Source of the DNA: Jiella avicenniae
GTDB lineage: Bacteria; Pseudomonadota; Alphaproteobacteria; Rhizobiales; Rhizobiaceae
Assembly (NCBI RefSeq): GCF_021390325.1
Contig: NZ_JAJUWU010000008.1
Location: 186,001-250,000 of the forward strand
DNA: 64,000 bases
Direction of reading: 5' to 3'
Every line of letters begins with the position of its first letter. The first letter of the stretch is position 1. The notes beneath the pieces were generated by a model. The model was not told the origin of the DNA. It saw only the letters and a program-made list of their open reading frames with translations, and ran no database searches. The position numbers and the translations under genes are program-made. Shown here piece after piece: positions 27,105 to 37,013 of this stretch.

Positions 27105-28097
27105 ATGGCGAAATCCAGCCGCAAGGCGCAGAATTCGGGCGGCTCCGAGGGGAGCAAGGGAGCGATCATCGCGGCCGCCGGAGCCAATCTCGCCATCGCG
27201 GTCACGAAATTCGGCGCTGCGCTGTTCACCGGCTCGTCCTCGATGCTGGCGGAAGGATTTCACTCGGTGATCGACACGGCGAACCAGGGATTTCTCCTGA
27301 TCGGTCTTGCCAAGTCGAAGAAGCCCCCGGATGCCCAACACCCCTTCGGCTACGGCGCCGAGATCTATTTCTGGTCGTTTCTCGTCGCGATCTTCCTGTT
27401 CGCCCTCGGTGCCGGCTTCTCGACCTATGAAGGCGTGATGGGCCTCCTGTCGGGCGAGAGCGAACTGACCTCGCCTCTCGTCGCCCTCGGCGTCCTGTTC
27501 CTCGCCTTCTGCTTCGAGGGCTATTCCTGGTCGGTCGCCTTCCGGGAATTCCAGCAGCGTCGCAACGGCAAGAGCCTGCTGCGCGACTTCCGCGACATGA
27601 AGGACCCGTCGATCTTCGTCGTCCTGTTCGAGGACAGCGCCGCCTGCATCGGCATCGTCATCGCCGCGATCGGCGTCGGCCTGTCCTGGTCGACCGGCAT
27701 CCACGAGTTCGACGCCATCGGCTCGATCGTCATCGGCATCCTCCTCGGCGTGACCGCCGTTCTCCTCGCCATCGAGGTGAAGGGCCTGCTCATCGGCGAA
27801 CCGGCCGGCCCGGAGATCGAGAACCTGATCCGCGAAAGGCTCGGCGACCGGCCGGAGATCGTCGCGGTCAACGAACTGCGCACGCTGCATCTCGGCCCCG
27901 AAGACGTCCTCCTGACGATGAGCGTAGACTTCCGCGACGACGTCGTGTCGCAGCGGATCGAGGCGATGGTCAGCGAGACGGAGCGACGGATTCGCGAGCG
28001 CTTCCCGATCATCCGTAAGGTCTACATCGAGGTCCAGTCGCAATCGGGCCATCGCGACCTGGCGGCGCAGGATGCGGAAGAAAATCCGGCGACGTGA
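27105..28097 (+). CDS. Cation diffusion facilitator transporter (SLC30A9/ZnT9-like motif)
   Basis: Inner-membrane divalent-cation exporter of the CDF family, 330 aa. Transmembrane helix 2 carries H53-x3-D57 (EGFHSVIDTAN). The matching site in helix 5 is EDSAACIG rather than HxxxD, which is characteristic of the ZnT9-like subgroup. The C-terminal cytoplasmic domain (~200-320) follows. Metal specificity cannot be read from these motifs. It stands alone between marC and a convergent nucleosidase gene; I see no metal-responsive site upstream. Confidence 0.9.
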   Translation: MAKSSRKAQNSGGSEGSKGAIIAAAGANLAIAVTKFGAALFTGSSSMLAEGFHSVIDTANQGFLLIGLAKSKKPPDAQHPFGYGAEIYFWSFLVAIFLFALGAGFSTYEGVMGLLSGESELTSPLVALGVLFLAFCFEGYSWSVAFREFQQRRNGKSLLRDFRDMKDPSIFVVLFEDSAACIGIVIAAIGVGLSWSTGIHEFDAIGSIVIGILLGVTAVLLAIEVKGLLIGEPAGPEIENLIRERLGDRPEIVAVNELRTLHLGPEDVLLTMSVDFRDDVVSQRIEAMVSETERRIRERFPIIRKVYIEVQSQSGHRDLAAQDAEENPAT

Positions 28098-28220
28098 GGG
28101 GCCCGCCGTCTGATCTGCCCATCTGCCGTCCGGCTCCCGCCGCGACGGCGAGGCGGTATCCGCCGCGGCCGGCTCGTTCGGGCAACCGGAATTCGGCGCA
28201 TGCAACGGACAAAAGTCGGG

Positions 28221-29255
28221 TCAGTTTGCCTCCGCGGGCATCGCCTTCACGAACGCCTTCACCAGGCGGGCCGAATTTTCCGACGCCAGGGCGAAGAACG
28301 TCGCCATCTCGTTCGCGCCTTCGCCGCCGCCGGCAAGGTCCGACAGGCTTCGGAAGGCGATGAAGGGCACGTCGTTGGCATAGGCGACATGGGCGACGGC
28401 GGCGCTTTCCATGTCGAGGACGGAGGCACCGAACGTCGCCGCCACGTATTTGCGGAAATCGGCATTGTCGACGAAGGCCATGCCGGAGACGCCCGACCCG
28501 CCGACGACGATCTTCGGCGAACGCGACAGGCAGGTGTCGGCCTCGGCGCAGCGCTCCAGCGAAACCTTCTCGGACACCGCGCGGGCGACGTCGAGCAGCT
28601 CCTCGTCGGCCCCGAACCAGAACCGCTTTTCGGGCTCATCCGCCCGGTCGGACCGAACTTCGACGTCCTGCGGGAAGATCATGCCGTAATTGGCGAAGGA
28701 CTTCGCCGCGTGGGGCGGCAGCGTCCAACCCTCGCCCTCCTTGCGGGCGAACACCGCCTCCAGATACTCGCCCCACCGCTCGGCCACCACGACGTCGCCG
28801 ATGTCGAGCGCCGGATCGACGCCGCCGGCAATCCCCGAAAAGACGATCGCCTCGACGTCGAAACGGTCGAGAGCGAGTTGCGTCGTCATCGCGGCATTGA
28901 CCATGCTGACGCCGCTGAGGAACAGGACGACGTCCTTGCCGGCGAGTTCGCCCGTGACGAAATCGGTGCCGTTGATCCTTACCGTCTCGGGGTCGAGAAG
29001 GTCCGCCCGAAGGCTTTGCCATTCCGGCTCGAAAGCGGAAACCACCGCGATCCGCGGCACGGTGTTCGTCGCGGCGTCGGATTGCGCCGCGGGAGCGGCG
29101 GCCGCTGCCGCCGGCGACGTGGCTGCGCCCTCGGCCGTCGCAGCGCCCGCGAACGAGGCCAGGACGAGACCCGCCGGCAGAACCAGCACGGCGGCCCTGC
29201 GCGTGAAGCCGCCGACGGCCGCGGCAAGTCGTCCGGCAATCGCTGTCGACGGCAT
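28221..29255 (-). CDS. Exported MTA/SAH nucleosidase-like phosphorylase-superfamily protein
   Basis: Purine nucleoside phosphorylase/MTAN superfamily protein, 344 aa, against about 230 for the cytosolic enzyme. An N-terminal hydrophobic segment (TRRAAVLVLPAGLVLASFAG) followed by AGAATAEGA looks like a signal peptide, so it is probably periplasmic. Catalytic motifs are present: VVSAFEPEW (Glu), SGIAGGVDPAL, LDMESAAVAHVAY (Glu) and FRSLSDLAGG (Asp). Insertions with a Cys pair (ERCAEADTC) lie in the middle, perhaps a disulfide. The start at 29255 is chosen over 29504 because the extra residues overlap ssb out of frame. Substrate is unknown. Confidence 0.82.
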   Translation of the reverse strand: MPSTAIAGRLAAAVGGFTRRAAVLVLPAGLVLASFAGAATAEGAATSPAAAAAAPAAQSDAATNTVPRIAVVSAFEPEWQSLRADLLDPETVRINGTDFVTGELAGKDVVLFLSGVSMVNAAMTTQLALDRFDVEAIVFSGIAGGVDPALDIGDVVVAERWGEYLEAVFARKEGEGWTLPPHAAKSFANYGMIFPQDVEVRSDRADEPEKRFWFGADEELLDVARAVSEKVSLERCAEADTCLSRSPKIVVGGSGVSGMAFVDNADFRKYVAATFGASVLDMESAAVAHVAYANDVPFIAFRSLSDLAGGGEGANEMATFFALASENSARLVKAFVKAMPAEAN

Positions 29256-29325
29256 CGCGTCTCGTCTCCGCTCGTTCAGCCGCACCTCGTTCAGGCGCAG
29301 CGCGCCGAATGATCCACGAACGCCC

Positions 29326-29829
29326 TCAGAACGGGATCTCGTCGTCGAGGTCGTTCGACCGTCCGCCGCCATAGTCGCGATCGCCGCCGCCGCGATCCGG
29401 CCCGCCCCGGTCGTATCCGCCGCCGCCGCCACCACGATCGTATCCGCCGCCGCGACTGCCGCCTTCGCCGCCCTCGCCCCGACCGCCGAGCATCTGCATC
29501 TCACCGCGAAAGCGCTGCAGAACCACCTCGGTGGTGTATTTCTTCTGCCCGGACTGATCCTCCCAGGAGCGGGTCTGGAGCTGGCCCTCGACGTAAACGG
29601 TCGAGCCCTTCTTCAGATACTGCTCGGCGACCTTCACGAGGTTCTCGTTGAAGATCACCACATTGTGCCACTCGGTTCGCTCGCGGCGCTCGCCGGAGGA
29701 TTTGTCGCGCCACGTCTCGGACGTCGCGATCCTCAGATTGGCGACGGCATCGCCGGAATTCAGCCGCCGGATTTCCGGGTCGGCGCCGAGATTGCCCACC
29801 AGAATGACCTTGTTGACGCTTCCCGCCAT
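29326..29829 (-). CDS. ssb: Single-stranded DNA-binding protein
   Basis: Binds single-stranded DNA in replication, recombination and repair, 167 aa. The OB fold covers residues 1 to ~105 ([20 protein letters not shown], then WHNVVIFNE and [16 protein letters not shown]). A Gly/Arg/Tyr-rich linker (~112-155) leads to the acidic tip DDEIPF that recruits partners. The start at 29829 matches the family; the longer frame is non-coding. It is divergent from uvrA, with a SOS box in the shared 313-bp intergenic region. Confidence 0.97.
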   Translation of the reverse strand: MAGSVNKVILVGNLGADPEIRRLNSGDAVANLRIATSETWRDKSSGERRERTEWHNVVIFNENLVKVAEQYLKKGSTVYVEGQLQTRSWEDQSGQKKYTTEVVLQRFRGEMQMLGGRGEGGEGGSRGGGYDRGGGGGGYDRGGPDRGGGDRDYGGGRSNDLDDEIPF

Positions 29830-30006
29830 GATCGCACTCCAAATTTCCGAAAATCGCCCCGACCCTAGACGAGCCGCACCCTCGGCGAAAGGCGCGCCGC
29901 GCCGCCGTCCCCATCTTCCGGACGGCGTCCCGTGTCCACCACGATCCGCCGGCTTCTCGCAACTGACGTGCCCGGCAAGACGCCTCCGGACTGGAAATAC
30001 GCTACA

Positions 30007-30021
30007 GAACAAAGTATGAAC
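30007..30021. promoter_or_regulatory. LexA (SOS) box in the ssb-uvrA intergenic region
   Basis: GAAC-AAAGTAT-GAAC is an exact match to the alphaproteobacterial LexA box (GTTC-N7-GTTC read on the other strand). It lies 121 bp before the uvrA start and 177 bp before the ssb start, and probably represses one or both. The rest of the 313-bp gap 29830-30142 holds no gene that I can support. Confidence 0.85.
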
Positions 30022-30142
30022 ACGCAAGAGGCGAGTCGCGAATTCGATCCCCGGCTCCTCCCTGCCTTGGAGTCGACGGGCGGGAGTCTTAAGTAGTCGC
30101 CTTGCCTCTCAGACACGGACGACGGACGGACCGGCGGATCTC

Positions 30143-33064
30143 ATGGCCGAATTGAAGACGATTTCCATACGCGGCGCGCGCGAGCACAATCTGAAGGGCG
30201 TCGATCTCGATCTGCCGCGCGACAGGTTAATCGTGATGACCGGTCTGTCCGGCTCGGGCAAATCGTCGCTCGCCTTCGACACGATCTATGCCGAGGGCCA
30301 GCGCCGCTACGTCGAGAGCCTCTCGGCCTATGCCCGGCAGTTCCTCGAGATGATGCAGAAGCCGGACGTCGACCAGATCGACGGCCTGTCGCCGGCGATC
30401 TCGATCGAGCAGAAGACCACTTCGAAGAACCCGCGCTCGACGGTCGGGACCGTCACCGAGATCTACGACTATCTGCGGCTGCTCTTCGCCCGCGTCGGCG
30501 TGCCCTATTCGCCGGCGACCGGGCTCCCGATCGAGAGCCAGACGGTCAGCCAGATGGTCGACCGGGTGCTGGCGCTGGAGGAAGGAACGCGGCTCTATCT
30601 CCTCGCCCCGATGATCCGCGGCCGCAAGGGCGAGTACAGGAAGGAACTCGCCGAGCTGCAGCGCAAGGGCTTCCAGCGCGTCAAGATCGACGGCGAGTAT
30701 CACGAGATCGCCGACGCCCCGGCGCTCGACAAGAAGTACAAGCACGACATCGACGTGGTGGTCGACCGCATCGTCGTGCGCGAGGACATGAAGGCGCGCC
30801 TCGCCGATTCCATCGAGACGGCGCTGGGGCTCGCCGATGGCTTGGCGGTGGCCGAATTCGCCGACAAGCCCCTGCCCAAGGAGCGGCTCGCGGATGCGGG
30901 CGCCAATCGCAGCAAGAACGAGACCCACGAGCGTCTCCTGTTTTCCGAAAAGTTCGCCTGCCCCGTATCCGGCTTCACCATTTCCGAGATCGAGCCGCGC
31001 CTCTTCTCCTTCAACAATCCCTTCGGCGCCTGCCCCACCTGCGACGGCCTCGGCTCGCAGCAGGCGGTCGATCCGAAGCTCATCGTCCCGAACGACGCCC
31101 TGACGCTGAAAGCCGGCGCCATCGCGCCCTGGGCGAAATCGACCTCGCCCTATTACGGCCAGACCCTCGACGGGCTCGGCAGGGTCTACGGCTTCAAGCA
31201 GACCGACCGCTGGGTCGAACTTTCGGACGCGGCGAAGACCGCCATTCTCTACGGCACGGGGCGCGACAAGATCGAGTTTCGCTACAAGGACGGGATCCGC
31301 TCCTACACCACGACCAAGACCTTCGAGGGCGTCGTCAACAATCTCGCCCGCCGCTGGAAGGAGACCGACTCCGCCTTCATGCGCGAGGAGATCGAGCGCT
31401 TCATGTCGGCGACGCCCTGCCCCGCCTGCAGCGGCTACCGACTGAAGCCCGAGGCGCTGGCGGTGAAGATCGCCGGCCGGCACATCGGCGAGGTCACGCA
31501 GCTGTCGATCCGCGATGCGGCCGGCTGGTTCGAGGCGCTGCCCGCCGCGATGAACGACAAGCAGAACGAGATCGCCGTCCGCATCCTCAAGGAGATCCGC
31601 GAGCGGCTGAATTTTCTCAACGACGTCGGCCTCGACTATCTGACCCTGTCGCGCGCCTCGGGCACCCTGTCCGGCGGGGAAAGCCAGCGCATCCGCCTCG
31701 CCTCGCAGATCGGTTCCGGCCTCACCGGCGTGCTCTACGTGCTCGACGAGCCGTCGATCGGCCTCCACCAGCGCGACAACGCCCGCCTGCTCGACACGCT
31801 GAAGCATCTGCGCGACATCGGCAACACCGTCATCGTCGTCGAACACGACGAGGACGCGATCCTTGCCGCCGACTACGTGGTCGACATCGGCCCGGCCGCC
31901 GGCATCCATGGCGGCGAGGTCATCGCCTCGGGCACACCCGGCGAGATCATGGCCCATCCGAAGTCGCTGACCGGCCGGTATCTCTCGGGCGATCTCGGCG
32001 TGCCGGTGCCGGAGAAGCGCCGCAAGGCGCCGAAGGGCAAGCGCCTGAAGGTCGTCGGCGCACGCGGCAACAATCTGAAGAACGTCACGGCCGAACTGCC
32101 GCTCGGGGTGTTTTCCTGCGTCACCGGCGTGTCGGGCGGCGGCAAGTCGACCTTCCTGATCGAGACCCTGTTCAAGGCCGCCTCGCGCCGTATCGCCAAC
32201 GGTCGCGACATCCCGGCCGAGCACGACCGGATCGAAGGGCTGGAACTGCTCGACAAGGTGATCGACATCGACCAGTCGCCGATCGGCCGCACGCCGCGCT
32301 CGAACCCCGCCACCTATACCGGCGCCTTCACCCCGATCCGCGACTGGTTCGCGGCGCTGCCCGAAGCCAAGGCGCGCGGCTACCAGCCCGGCCGCTTCTC
32401 CTTCAACGTCAAGGGCGGGCGCTGCGAGGCCTGCCAGGGCGACGGCGTCATCAAGATCGAGATGCACTTTCTGCCCGACGTCTACGTCACCTGCGACGTC
32501 TGCAAGGGCAAGCGGTACAATCGCGAGACGTTGGAGGTCACCTTCAAGGAAAAGTCGATCGCCGACGTCCTCGACATGACGGTGGAGGAAGGCGTGAACT
32601 TCTTCGCCGCCGTCCCCGCCGTGCGCGACAAGCTGGTGACGCTGAACGAGGTCGGGCTCGGCTACATCAAGATCGGCCAGCAGGCGACGACGCTGTCCGG
32701 CGGCGAGGCCCAGCGCGTGAAGCTCGCCAAGGAGCTGTCGCGCAAGGCCACCGGCAAGACCCTCTACATTCTCGACGAGCCGACGACGGGCCTGCATTTC
32801 CACGACGTCGCGAAACTCCTCGAAGTGCTGCACGACCTCGTCGACCGCGGCAATTCGGTGGTGGTGATCGAGCACAATCTCGAGGTGATCAAGACTGCCG
32901 ACTGGCTGATCGACATCGGCCCTGAAGGCGGCGACGGCGGCGGCGAGATCGTCGCGACCGGCACGCCGGAGGACGTCATCACGGTCGAGCGGTCCTATAC
33001 GGGACAGTTCTTGAAGGAGCTTCTGGAGCGGCGGCCGCGGGTGAAGAAGGAGGCCGCGGAGTAG
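30143..33064 (+). CDS. uvrA: Excinuclease ABC subunit A
   Basis: Damage-recognition ATPase of nucleotide excision repair, 973 aa. Two ABC modules are present: Walker [10 protein letters not shown] at about 33-41 and GVSGGGKST in the second half. Both signatures ([13 protein letters not shown] and [13 protein letters not shown]) are intact. Zinc-binding Cys pairs occur at CPTCDGLG and CPACSGYR, and at CEACQGDG with CDVCKG. The start at 30143 gives the family N-terminus ([20 protein letters not shown]). A SOS box upstream indicates LexA control. Confidence 0.97.
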   Translation: MAELKTISIRGAREHNLKGVDLDLPRDRLIVMTGLSGSGKSSLAFDTIYAEGQRRYVESLSAYARQFLEMMQKPDVDQIDGLSPAISIEQKTTSKNPRSTVGTVTEIYDYLRLLFARVGVPYSPATGLPIESQTVSQMVDRVLALEEGTRLYLLAPMIRGRKGEYRKELAELQRKGFQRVKIDGEYHEIADAPALDKKYKHDIDVVVDRIVVREDMKARLADSIETALGLADGLAVAEFADKPLPKERLADAGANRSKNETHERLLFSEKFACPVSGFTISEIEPRLFSFNNPFGACPTCDGLGSQQAVDPKLIVPNDALTLKAGAIAPWAKSTSPYYGQTLDGLGRVYGFKQTDRWVELSDAAKTAILYGTGRDKIEFRYKDGIRSYTTTKTFEGVVNNLARRWKETDSAFMREEIERFMSATPCPACSGYRLKPEALAVKIAGRHIGEVTQLSIRDAAGWFEALPAAMNDKQNEIAVRILKEIRERLNFLNDVGLDYLTLSRASGTLSGGESQRIRLASQIGSGLTGVLYVLDEPSIGLHQRDNARLLDTLKHLRDIGNTVIVVEHDEDAILAADYVVDIGPAAGIHGGEVIASGTPGEIMAHPKSLTGRYLSGDLGVPVPEKRRKAPKGKRLKVVGARGNNLKNVTAELPLGVFSCVTGVSGGGKSTFLIETLFKAASRRIANGRDIPAEHDRIEGLELLDKVIDIDQSPIGRTPRSNPATYTGAFTPIRDWFAALPEAKARGYQPGRFSFNVKGGRCEACQGDGVIKIEMHFLPDVYVTCDVCKGKRYNRETLEVTFKEKSIADVLDMTVEEGVNFFAAVPAVRDKLVTLNEVGLGYIKIGQQATTLSGGEAQRVKLAKELSRKATGKTLYILDEPTTGLHFHDVAKLLEVLHDLVDRGNSVVVIEHNLEVIKTADWLIDIGPEGGDGGGEIVATGTPEDVITVERSYTGQFLKELLERRPRVKKEAAE

Positions 33065-33103
33065 GGTTCGCGAGCTCCAAGGCCGTTGCGCAGGCATTCT
33101 CGG

Positions 33104-33490
33104 TTACCAAAGCCGTGTAATGCCAAACTGATCGAAGGCCTGGTCGACCGTGATCAATGCCAGTTCTTCGATCTTCGCCTGAGCGGCAAGTAGACGATCG
33201 AACGGGTCCTTGTGGGTTCCGAGCATCTGGCCAGCCATGAGCGCATGGGAATGGGTGACGTGCAGTTTGGAGAAGCGGCCTTGCCTAATGAAATCATCGA
33301 ACGTTTCGATGATCTCCCGCGCGACCTCCAGTTTACCAATTCTGACTTTATTCGCGAGTTCGAAGGCCGTGACCGCGCTCACGTAGCGATCCGTTTCGAT
33401 GTCCTCGATCGTCGATTTGGCCGCATCGCTGAGATGCGGATCGGCGGTGAGCCACTAGAGAAATGCGTGAGTATCGAGAAGTACTCTCAC
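33104..33490 (-). pseudogene. VapC-like PIN-domain toxin interrupted by an amber codon
   Basis: The GTG at 33490 overlaps the antitoxin stop by four bases and reads VRVLLDTHAFL, then TAG (33457-33455), then WLTADPHLSDAAKS. It continues without further stops to 33104, for 128 codons in all. PIN toxins of this group carry LLDTHAxLWWL, so TGG has become TAG at codon 12. The first catalytic Asp (LLDTH) is upstream of the stop, while VTAFELANK and AKIEELALITVDQ lie downstream. An internal GTG at 33382 could give only a 92-residue protein lacking the first Asp. The toxin is therefore probably inactive unless the stop is suppressed or is a sequencing error. Confidence 0.82.
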
Positions 33491-33759
33491 TCGCCATTAT
33501 CGCCGAGAAACGAGTATTTGCCTTCCCAAGCCGCCAAGTCGTCCTCGGACATCGGCTGGAGAAAGAGGTCGGACGGGATCTTGTCGCGCAAATGGGCAAG
33601 GGCACCATATCCGCGAACCTTGGGCTTGTCGGGGTCCACCCGCACCAGCTTCGCCACCGGCTCGTCGCCCCGCGCGATGACGATTTCTTCGCCCGCTTCC
33701 ACCCGGTCCAGAAGCTCCGCAAGGCCGGTTTCCGCCTTCTGTATGGTGACGACAGCCAT
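33487..33759 (-). CDS. Phd/YefM-type antitoxin
   Basis: Type II antitoxin of the prevent-host-death family, 90 aa. The N-terminal DNA-binding module is MAVVTIQKAETGLAELLDRV followed by AGEEIVIARGDEPVAKLV. The C-terminal acidic region (SEDDLAAWEGKY) would bind the toxin. AAGGAG lies six bases before the ATG. Its stop overlaps the GTG of the mutated PIN gene, the usual coupled arrangement. It remains intact although its toxin carries a stop codon, and probably autoregulates the pair. Confidence 0.88.
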   Translation of the reverse strand: MAVVTIQKAETGLAELLDRVEAGEEIVIARGDEPVAKLVRVDPDKPKVRGYGALAHLRDKIPSDLFLQPMSEDDLAAWEGKYSFLGDNGE

Positions 33760-33825
33760 CCTCTTCTCCTTCGGCACGTCATCAATGTAGCGAGCGCCTT
33801 CGCCAACCACAATCGGGAGACGATC

Positions 33826-34635
33826 ATGAGCGGCACGATCCGCACCGGCATCGGCGGCTGGACCTTCGAGCCCTGGGACGAGACCTTCTATCCCTCCGAC
33901 CTGCCGAAGAAGCGGCAACTCGAATATGCAGCCTCGAAGCTGACGACGATCGAGGTCAACGGCACCTTCTATCGCAGCCAGAAGCCCGAGACCTACGCCA
34001 AATGGGCGAGCGAGGTGCCGGAGGGATTCGTCTTTTCGCTGAAGGCACCGCGCTTCGCGGTGAATCGCAAGATTCTCTCGGAAGGTGGCGAGTCGATCGA
34101 GCGCTTCGTCAATTCCGGCATCGCCGAACTCGGGGAGCATCTCGGCCCGATCCTCTGGCAATTCGCGGCAACCAAGCAGTTCGACCCGGACGACTTCGCC
34201 GGCTTTCTGAAGCTGCTGCCGAAATCGGCCGGCGGCATTGCGCTCCGCCACGTGGTCGAGCCGCGGCATGAAAGCTTCGTCACGCCCGATTTCGCCGGCC
34301 TCTGCCGCAAGGCCGGCGTCGCCATCGTCTGCGCCGACAGCGACGATCATCCGCAGATCGCCGACGTCACCGCCGATTTCGTCTATCTGCGCCTGCAGCG
34401 CGGCGACGCCGCGGTCGAGACCTGCTACCCGCCCGACGCGCTGGACGAATGGTCCGAGCGGCTCGCAACCTTTGCAGCAGGCGGCGAGCCCGGCGACCTC
34501 TGCAAGGCCGCGCCGGATGCGCCCATCGAGAAGGCGCCGCGCGACGTCTTCGCCTATTTCATCCGGTCGGGAAAACCCCGTGCGCCGCACGGCGCCATGG
34601 CGCTGATGCAGCGTCTCGGCCGGCAGGCCGGCTGA
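33826..34635 (+). CDS. DUF72-domain protein (YecE-like)
   Basis: Predicted cytosolic protein with a TIM-barrel-like fold, 269 aa; family function unknown. Recognised by IGGWTFEPWDETFYP at the N-terminus, KLTTIEVNGTFYRSQKPETY, PILWQFAATKQFD and FVYLRLQRGD. The start at 33826 has GGGAG six bases upstream; the longer frame overlaps the antitoxin gene antisense. It is divergent from the toxin-antitoxin pair, with 66 bp between the starts. Confidence 0.9.
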   Translation: MSGTIRTGIGGWTFEPWDETFYPSDLPKKRQLEYAASKLTTIEVNGTFYRSQKPETYAKWASEVPEGFVFSLKAPRFAVNRKILSEGGESIERFVNSGIAELGEHLGPILWQFAATKQFDPDDFAGFLKLLPKSAGGIALRHVVEPRHESFVTPDFAGLCRKAGVAIVCADSDDHPQIADVTADFVYLRLQRGDAAVETCYPPDALDEWSERLATFAAGGEPGDLCKAAPDAPIEKAPRDVFAYFIRSGKPRAPHGAMALMQRLGRQAG

Positions 34636-34822
34636 CGGCCAGCCCGAGACCTTCCGGGTCGGCGCGGCGGTGCCTTCGGCGATCCTCGATCAGAGGCTCA
34701 TCGGCGGGCTCGCGAGGCGATGTCCCCGGTTGGCACTGCGATATCGCCGCACCTTCGGCCTCGCGCCGAAATCGCGCTGCGACATGTCGGGCGGGCGGGA
34801 CGTCGCCCCCCTTCCCATCGGT

Positions 34823-36961
34823 TCACGTCTTCGCCTGCCAGGCCTTCAGCGCGTCCTTGAAGACGCGCTCGCCCGGAATCCCCTTCTCGATCGAGATCAG
34901 CGCTCGGCGGCCGGACTGATAGGCGATCGGGATGTCGATCCATTTCTGGTTCTCGAGCAGCGCCAGATTGTTCTGGACCGCCTGGTCGAGATTGTTGAGG
35001 GCGATGATGAAGTAGTTGTCGGAGATCTTGCCGGCGACGCCGATCAGGGGCTCGCCCCGCGCCTGTTCGGTCTCCTTCAGCGCCAGCCGCTGGACGTTGG
35101 CGACGCTGCGGCCGGAAAAGTCCTGAGGCACGTCGAATTCCAGTTCGATGACGTGGCTCGCCGGCAGCGTCGAATCGGCGTTGCGCTTGATCGTCATGGT
35201 CATCTTCAGCTTCTCTTCCGGCACGTCGACGACGGCCCGGACGGCCGGCTCCGCCGAGGCACCGTCCGCTCCGGGCTCGTCCACCAGCGACCAGACCACC
35301 GTGCCGGTCTCCTGCGTGCCCGGAAGATCCTCGGTCTTTTCCTGATAGAAGACCGCCTTCTGGGCGACGGCCAGCCCGTTCTCGCCCGGGGCCGCGTCCG
35401 GCGCGGCCGATGGCGTTGAGGCGGACGAATCCGTCGCGACGCCGGCCGGGGACTCTGCATCGGCGCCCGCCTCGGGCGCCGCGACGCCGGGCGCCTCGGT
35501 CTCGCCGCCGACGATCGCCGGGTCCTCGCCGATCTCGCTCGAGATCGTCGGGGTCGCGCCCGCCGGCGGAGCATTGGTGTCGACATTCGTCGCGGCCGCG
35601 ACGTTGGTGCCTTCGTCGAAGGCATTGGGCGTCTTCTGCGCCGGTCCCTCGTCGACCTCGGTTCCATCCGGCAGGAGCCGCTGGGTGAACCGCCGGGTCG
35701 ATGCCGGCGGCTCCTCGGCAGAGGCGGTCTGGCTTTCCGTCTCGCCCGGGGCCGGCGCGCTTTCGTTCGTCGTGGGCGGAGCTTCCGTGCCCGACCGCTC
35801 GGCGATCGTGCCGATGTCCGCAGGGGTGACGAGAAGGGCCTCGATGTCGTCGCGGTAGATCCACCCCGCGGTGCCCGCGGCACCGAGCAGCAGGACGACG
35901 GCGGCGGCTGCCGCGACCTTGCCGGCGCGGCCGGAAGAGCGCCCGGAGCGGCGGGCGGAATAGCGCGGCGCGCTGACGTCCGCCTCCGGGATGTCGTTGT
36001 CGTCGACACGGATGTCGTGGGGGACGCGCAGGTCGCCGTCGAAGTCGTCGTCGCGCGGCGTCTCATGCGCTGCCGGGCCGGGCGCCGCGCCGCCGGAGGG
36101 ACGGGCATCCCGCTCCTCCGGCACCAGGAACGGCGCCCCGATCGCCGGCGGTTGGTCGCCGGCGTCGGGTTCCGCGGTTTCCGGGGGAAAGAACGCCCCC
36201 TCGTCCCGCACACCGTCAGGGGTTCGTGCCGCCGCCTGCCCCGGCATGGTCGCAGCCGGAAGCGACGGCCGGGCCTGCGCGGGCTGCTGCTGCGGCCGCG
36301 GACTTTCCCCGGCCTCGACGGATCGTTGCTGCGGCGCAGCGGGCGCCGGAGCGTCGGATCTCGGCTGGGGCGCCGGCTTCGGCGCCGAGGGGGCGGGAGC
36401 CTCTGCCTTGGGCGGCCCCTGGTCCGGGCGCGCCTGCAGCGGCTGGGCCGGAGCGGCTTTTGCCGGTTCGGGCGCCGGTCGTTGCGGCGGCGGAGACTGA
36501 GGCGCCGGACCGGCGGCAGGGCCGGGTTGCGGGGCGGGCGCAGGACGATTTTCCGCGGGCTGCGCCGCCGCCGGCGGCTGTGGGCGCGGCGGTTGAGCCG
36601 GCTGGACGGGTGCCGGTTGGGTGGGGGCCGGTTGGGCGGGTTGTGCCGGCGGCGGCACGGGGCCGGCCGGTTTCGGCGCGGCGGGCTCGGCTGCGGCGGC
36701 AGGCGCCGGCGATGCCGGAGCCCCCGCCTGCTCCGCAGCGGCAGCCTCCTGCGCGACGTAGTGCTCTTCGGTGCGGGTGATCGCATCTTCGAGCGCGGCG
36801 AGCCGCGCCGCCACGACGTTGTCGGCGAGCGGCGGGCTGGCCGCGCCGATCTGCCGCTGGATCGCGGCCCGGGCCTTTTCGTAGACCTTTTCCCGCATTT
36901 GCGGCGTTGCGCGCGGCAGGCCGTCGATGGTCTTGCGAAGAACGCCGCTCAGATCCGCCAT
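34823..36961 (-). CDS. Large Pro/Ala-rich single-pass membrane protein, unknown function
   Basis: 712 aa. Residues 1-75 are helical and charged (RKTIDGLPRATPQMREKVYE). About 76-240 is an extreme Pro/Ala/Gln-rich low-complexity region and 250-335 is acidic. A transmembrane segment lies at about 349-369 (VAAAAAVVLLLGAAGTAGWI), followed by another disordered stretch. The C-terminal ~170 residues look folded and conserved (FYQEKTEDLPGTQETGTVVW, then LPASHVIELEFDVPQDFSGR). The C-terminal domain is probably periplasmic. I know similar proteins upstream or downstream of purA in Rhizobiales but no function. It is 52 bp beyond purA, on the same strand. Confidence 0.85.
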   Translation of the reverse strand: MADLSGVLRKTIDGLPRATPQMREKVYEKARAAIQRQIGAASPPLADNVVAARLAALEDAITRTEEHYVAQEAAAAEQAGAPASPAPAAAAEPAAPKPAGPVPPPAQPAQPAPTQPAPVQPAQPPRPQPPAAAQPAENRPAPAPQPGPAAGPAPQSPPPQRPAPEPAKAAPAQPLQARPDQGPPKAEAPAPSAPKPAPQPRSDAPAPAAPQQRSVEAGESPRPQQQPAQARPSLPAATMPGQAAARTPDGVRDEGAFFPPETAEPDAGDQPPAIGAPFLVPEERDARPSGGAAPGPAAHETPRDDDFDGDLRVPHDIRVDDNDIPEADVSAPRYSARRSGRSSGRAGKVAAAAAVVLLLGAAGTAGWIYRDDIEALLVTPADIGTIAERSGTEAPPTTNESAPAPGETESQTASAEEPPASTRRFTQRLLPDGTEVDEGPAQKTPNAFDEGTNVAAATNVDTNAPPAGATPTISSEIGEDPAIVGGETEAPGVAAPEAGADAESPAGVATDSSASTPSAAPDAAPGENGLAVAQKAVFYQEKTEDLPGTQETGTVVWSLVDEPGADGASAEPAVRAVVDVPEEKLKMTMTIKRNADSTLPASHVIELEFDVPQDFSGRSVANVQRLALKETEQARGEPLIGVAGKISDNYFIIALNNLDQAVQNNLALLENQKWIDIPIAYQSGRRALISIEKGIPGERVFKDALKAWQAKT

Positions 36962-37013
36962 GGAATGCAGTCACTCGCTTGTCGTGGTGGATTAAGTCCC
37001 TGCGATCCCGACT

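Noticed and set aside
33104-33382. Reading the PIN gene as a complete 92-residue protein from the GTG at 33382
   Set aside because: It would lack the LLDTH motif with the first catalytic Asp, while the upstream in-frame sequence is a perfect family match interrupted only by one TAG.
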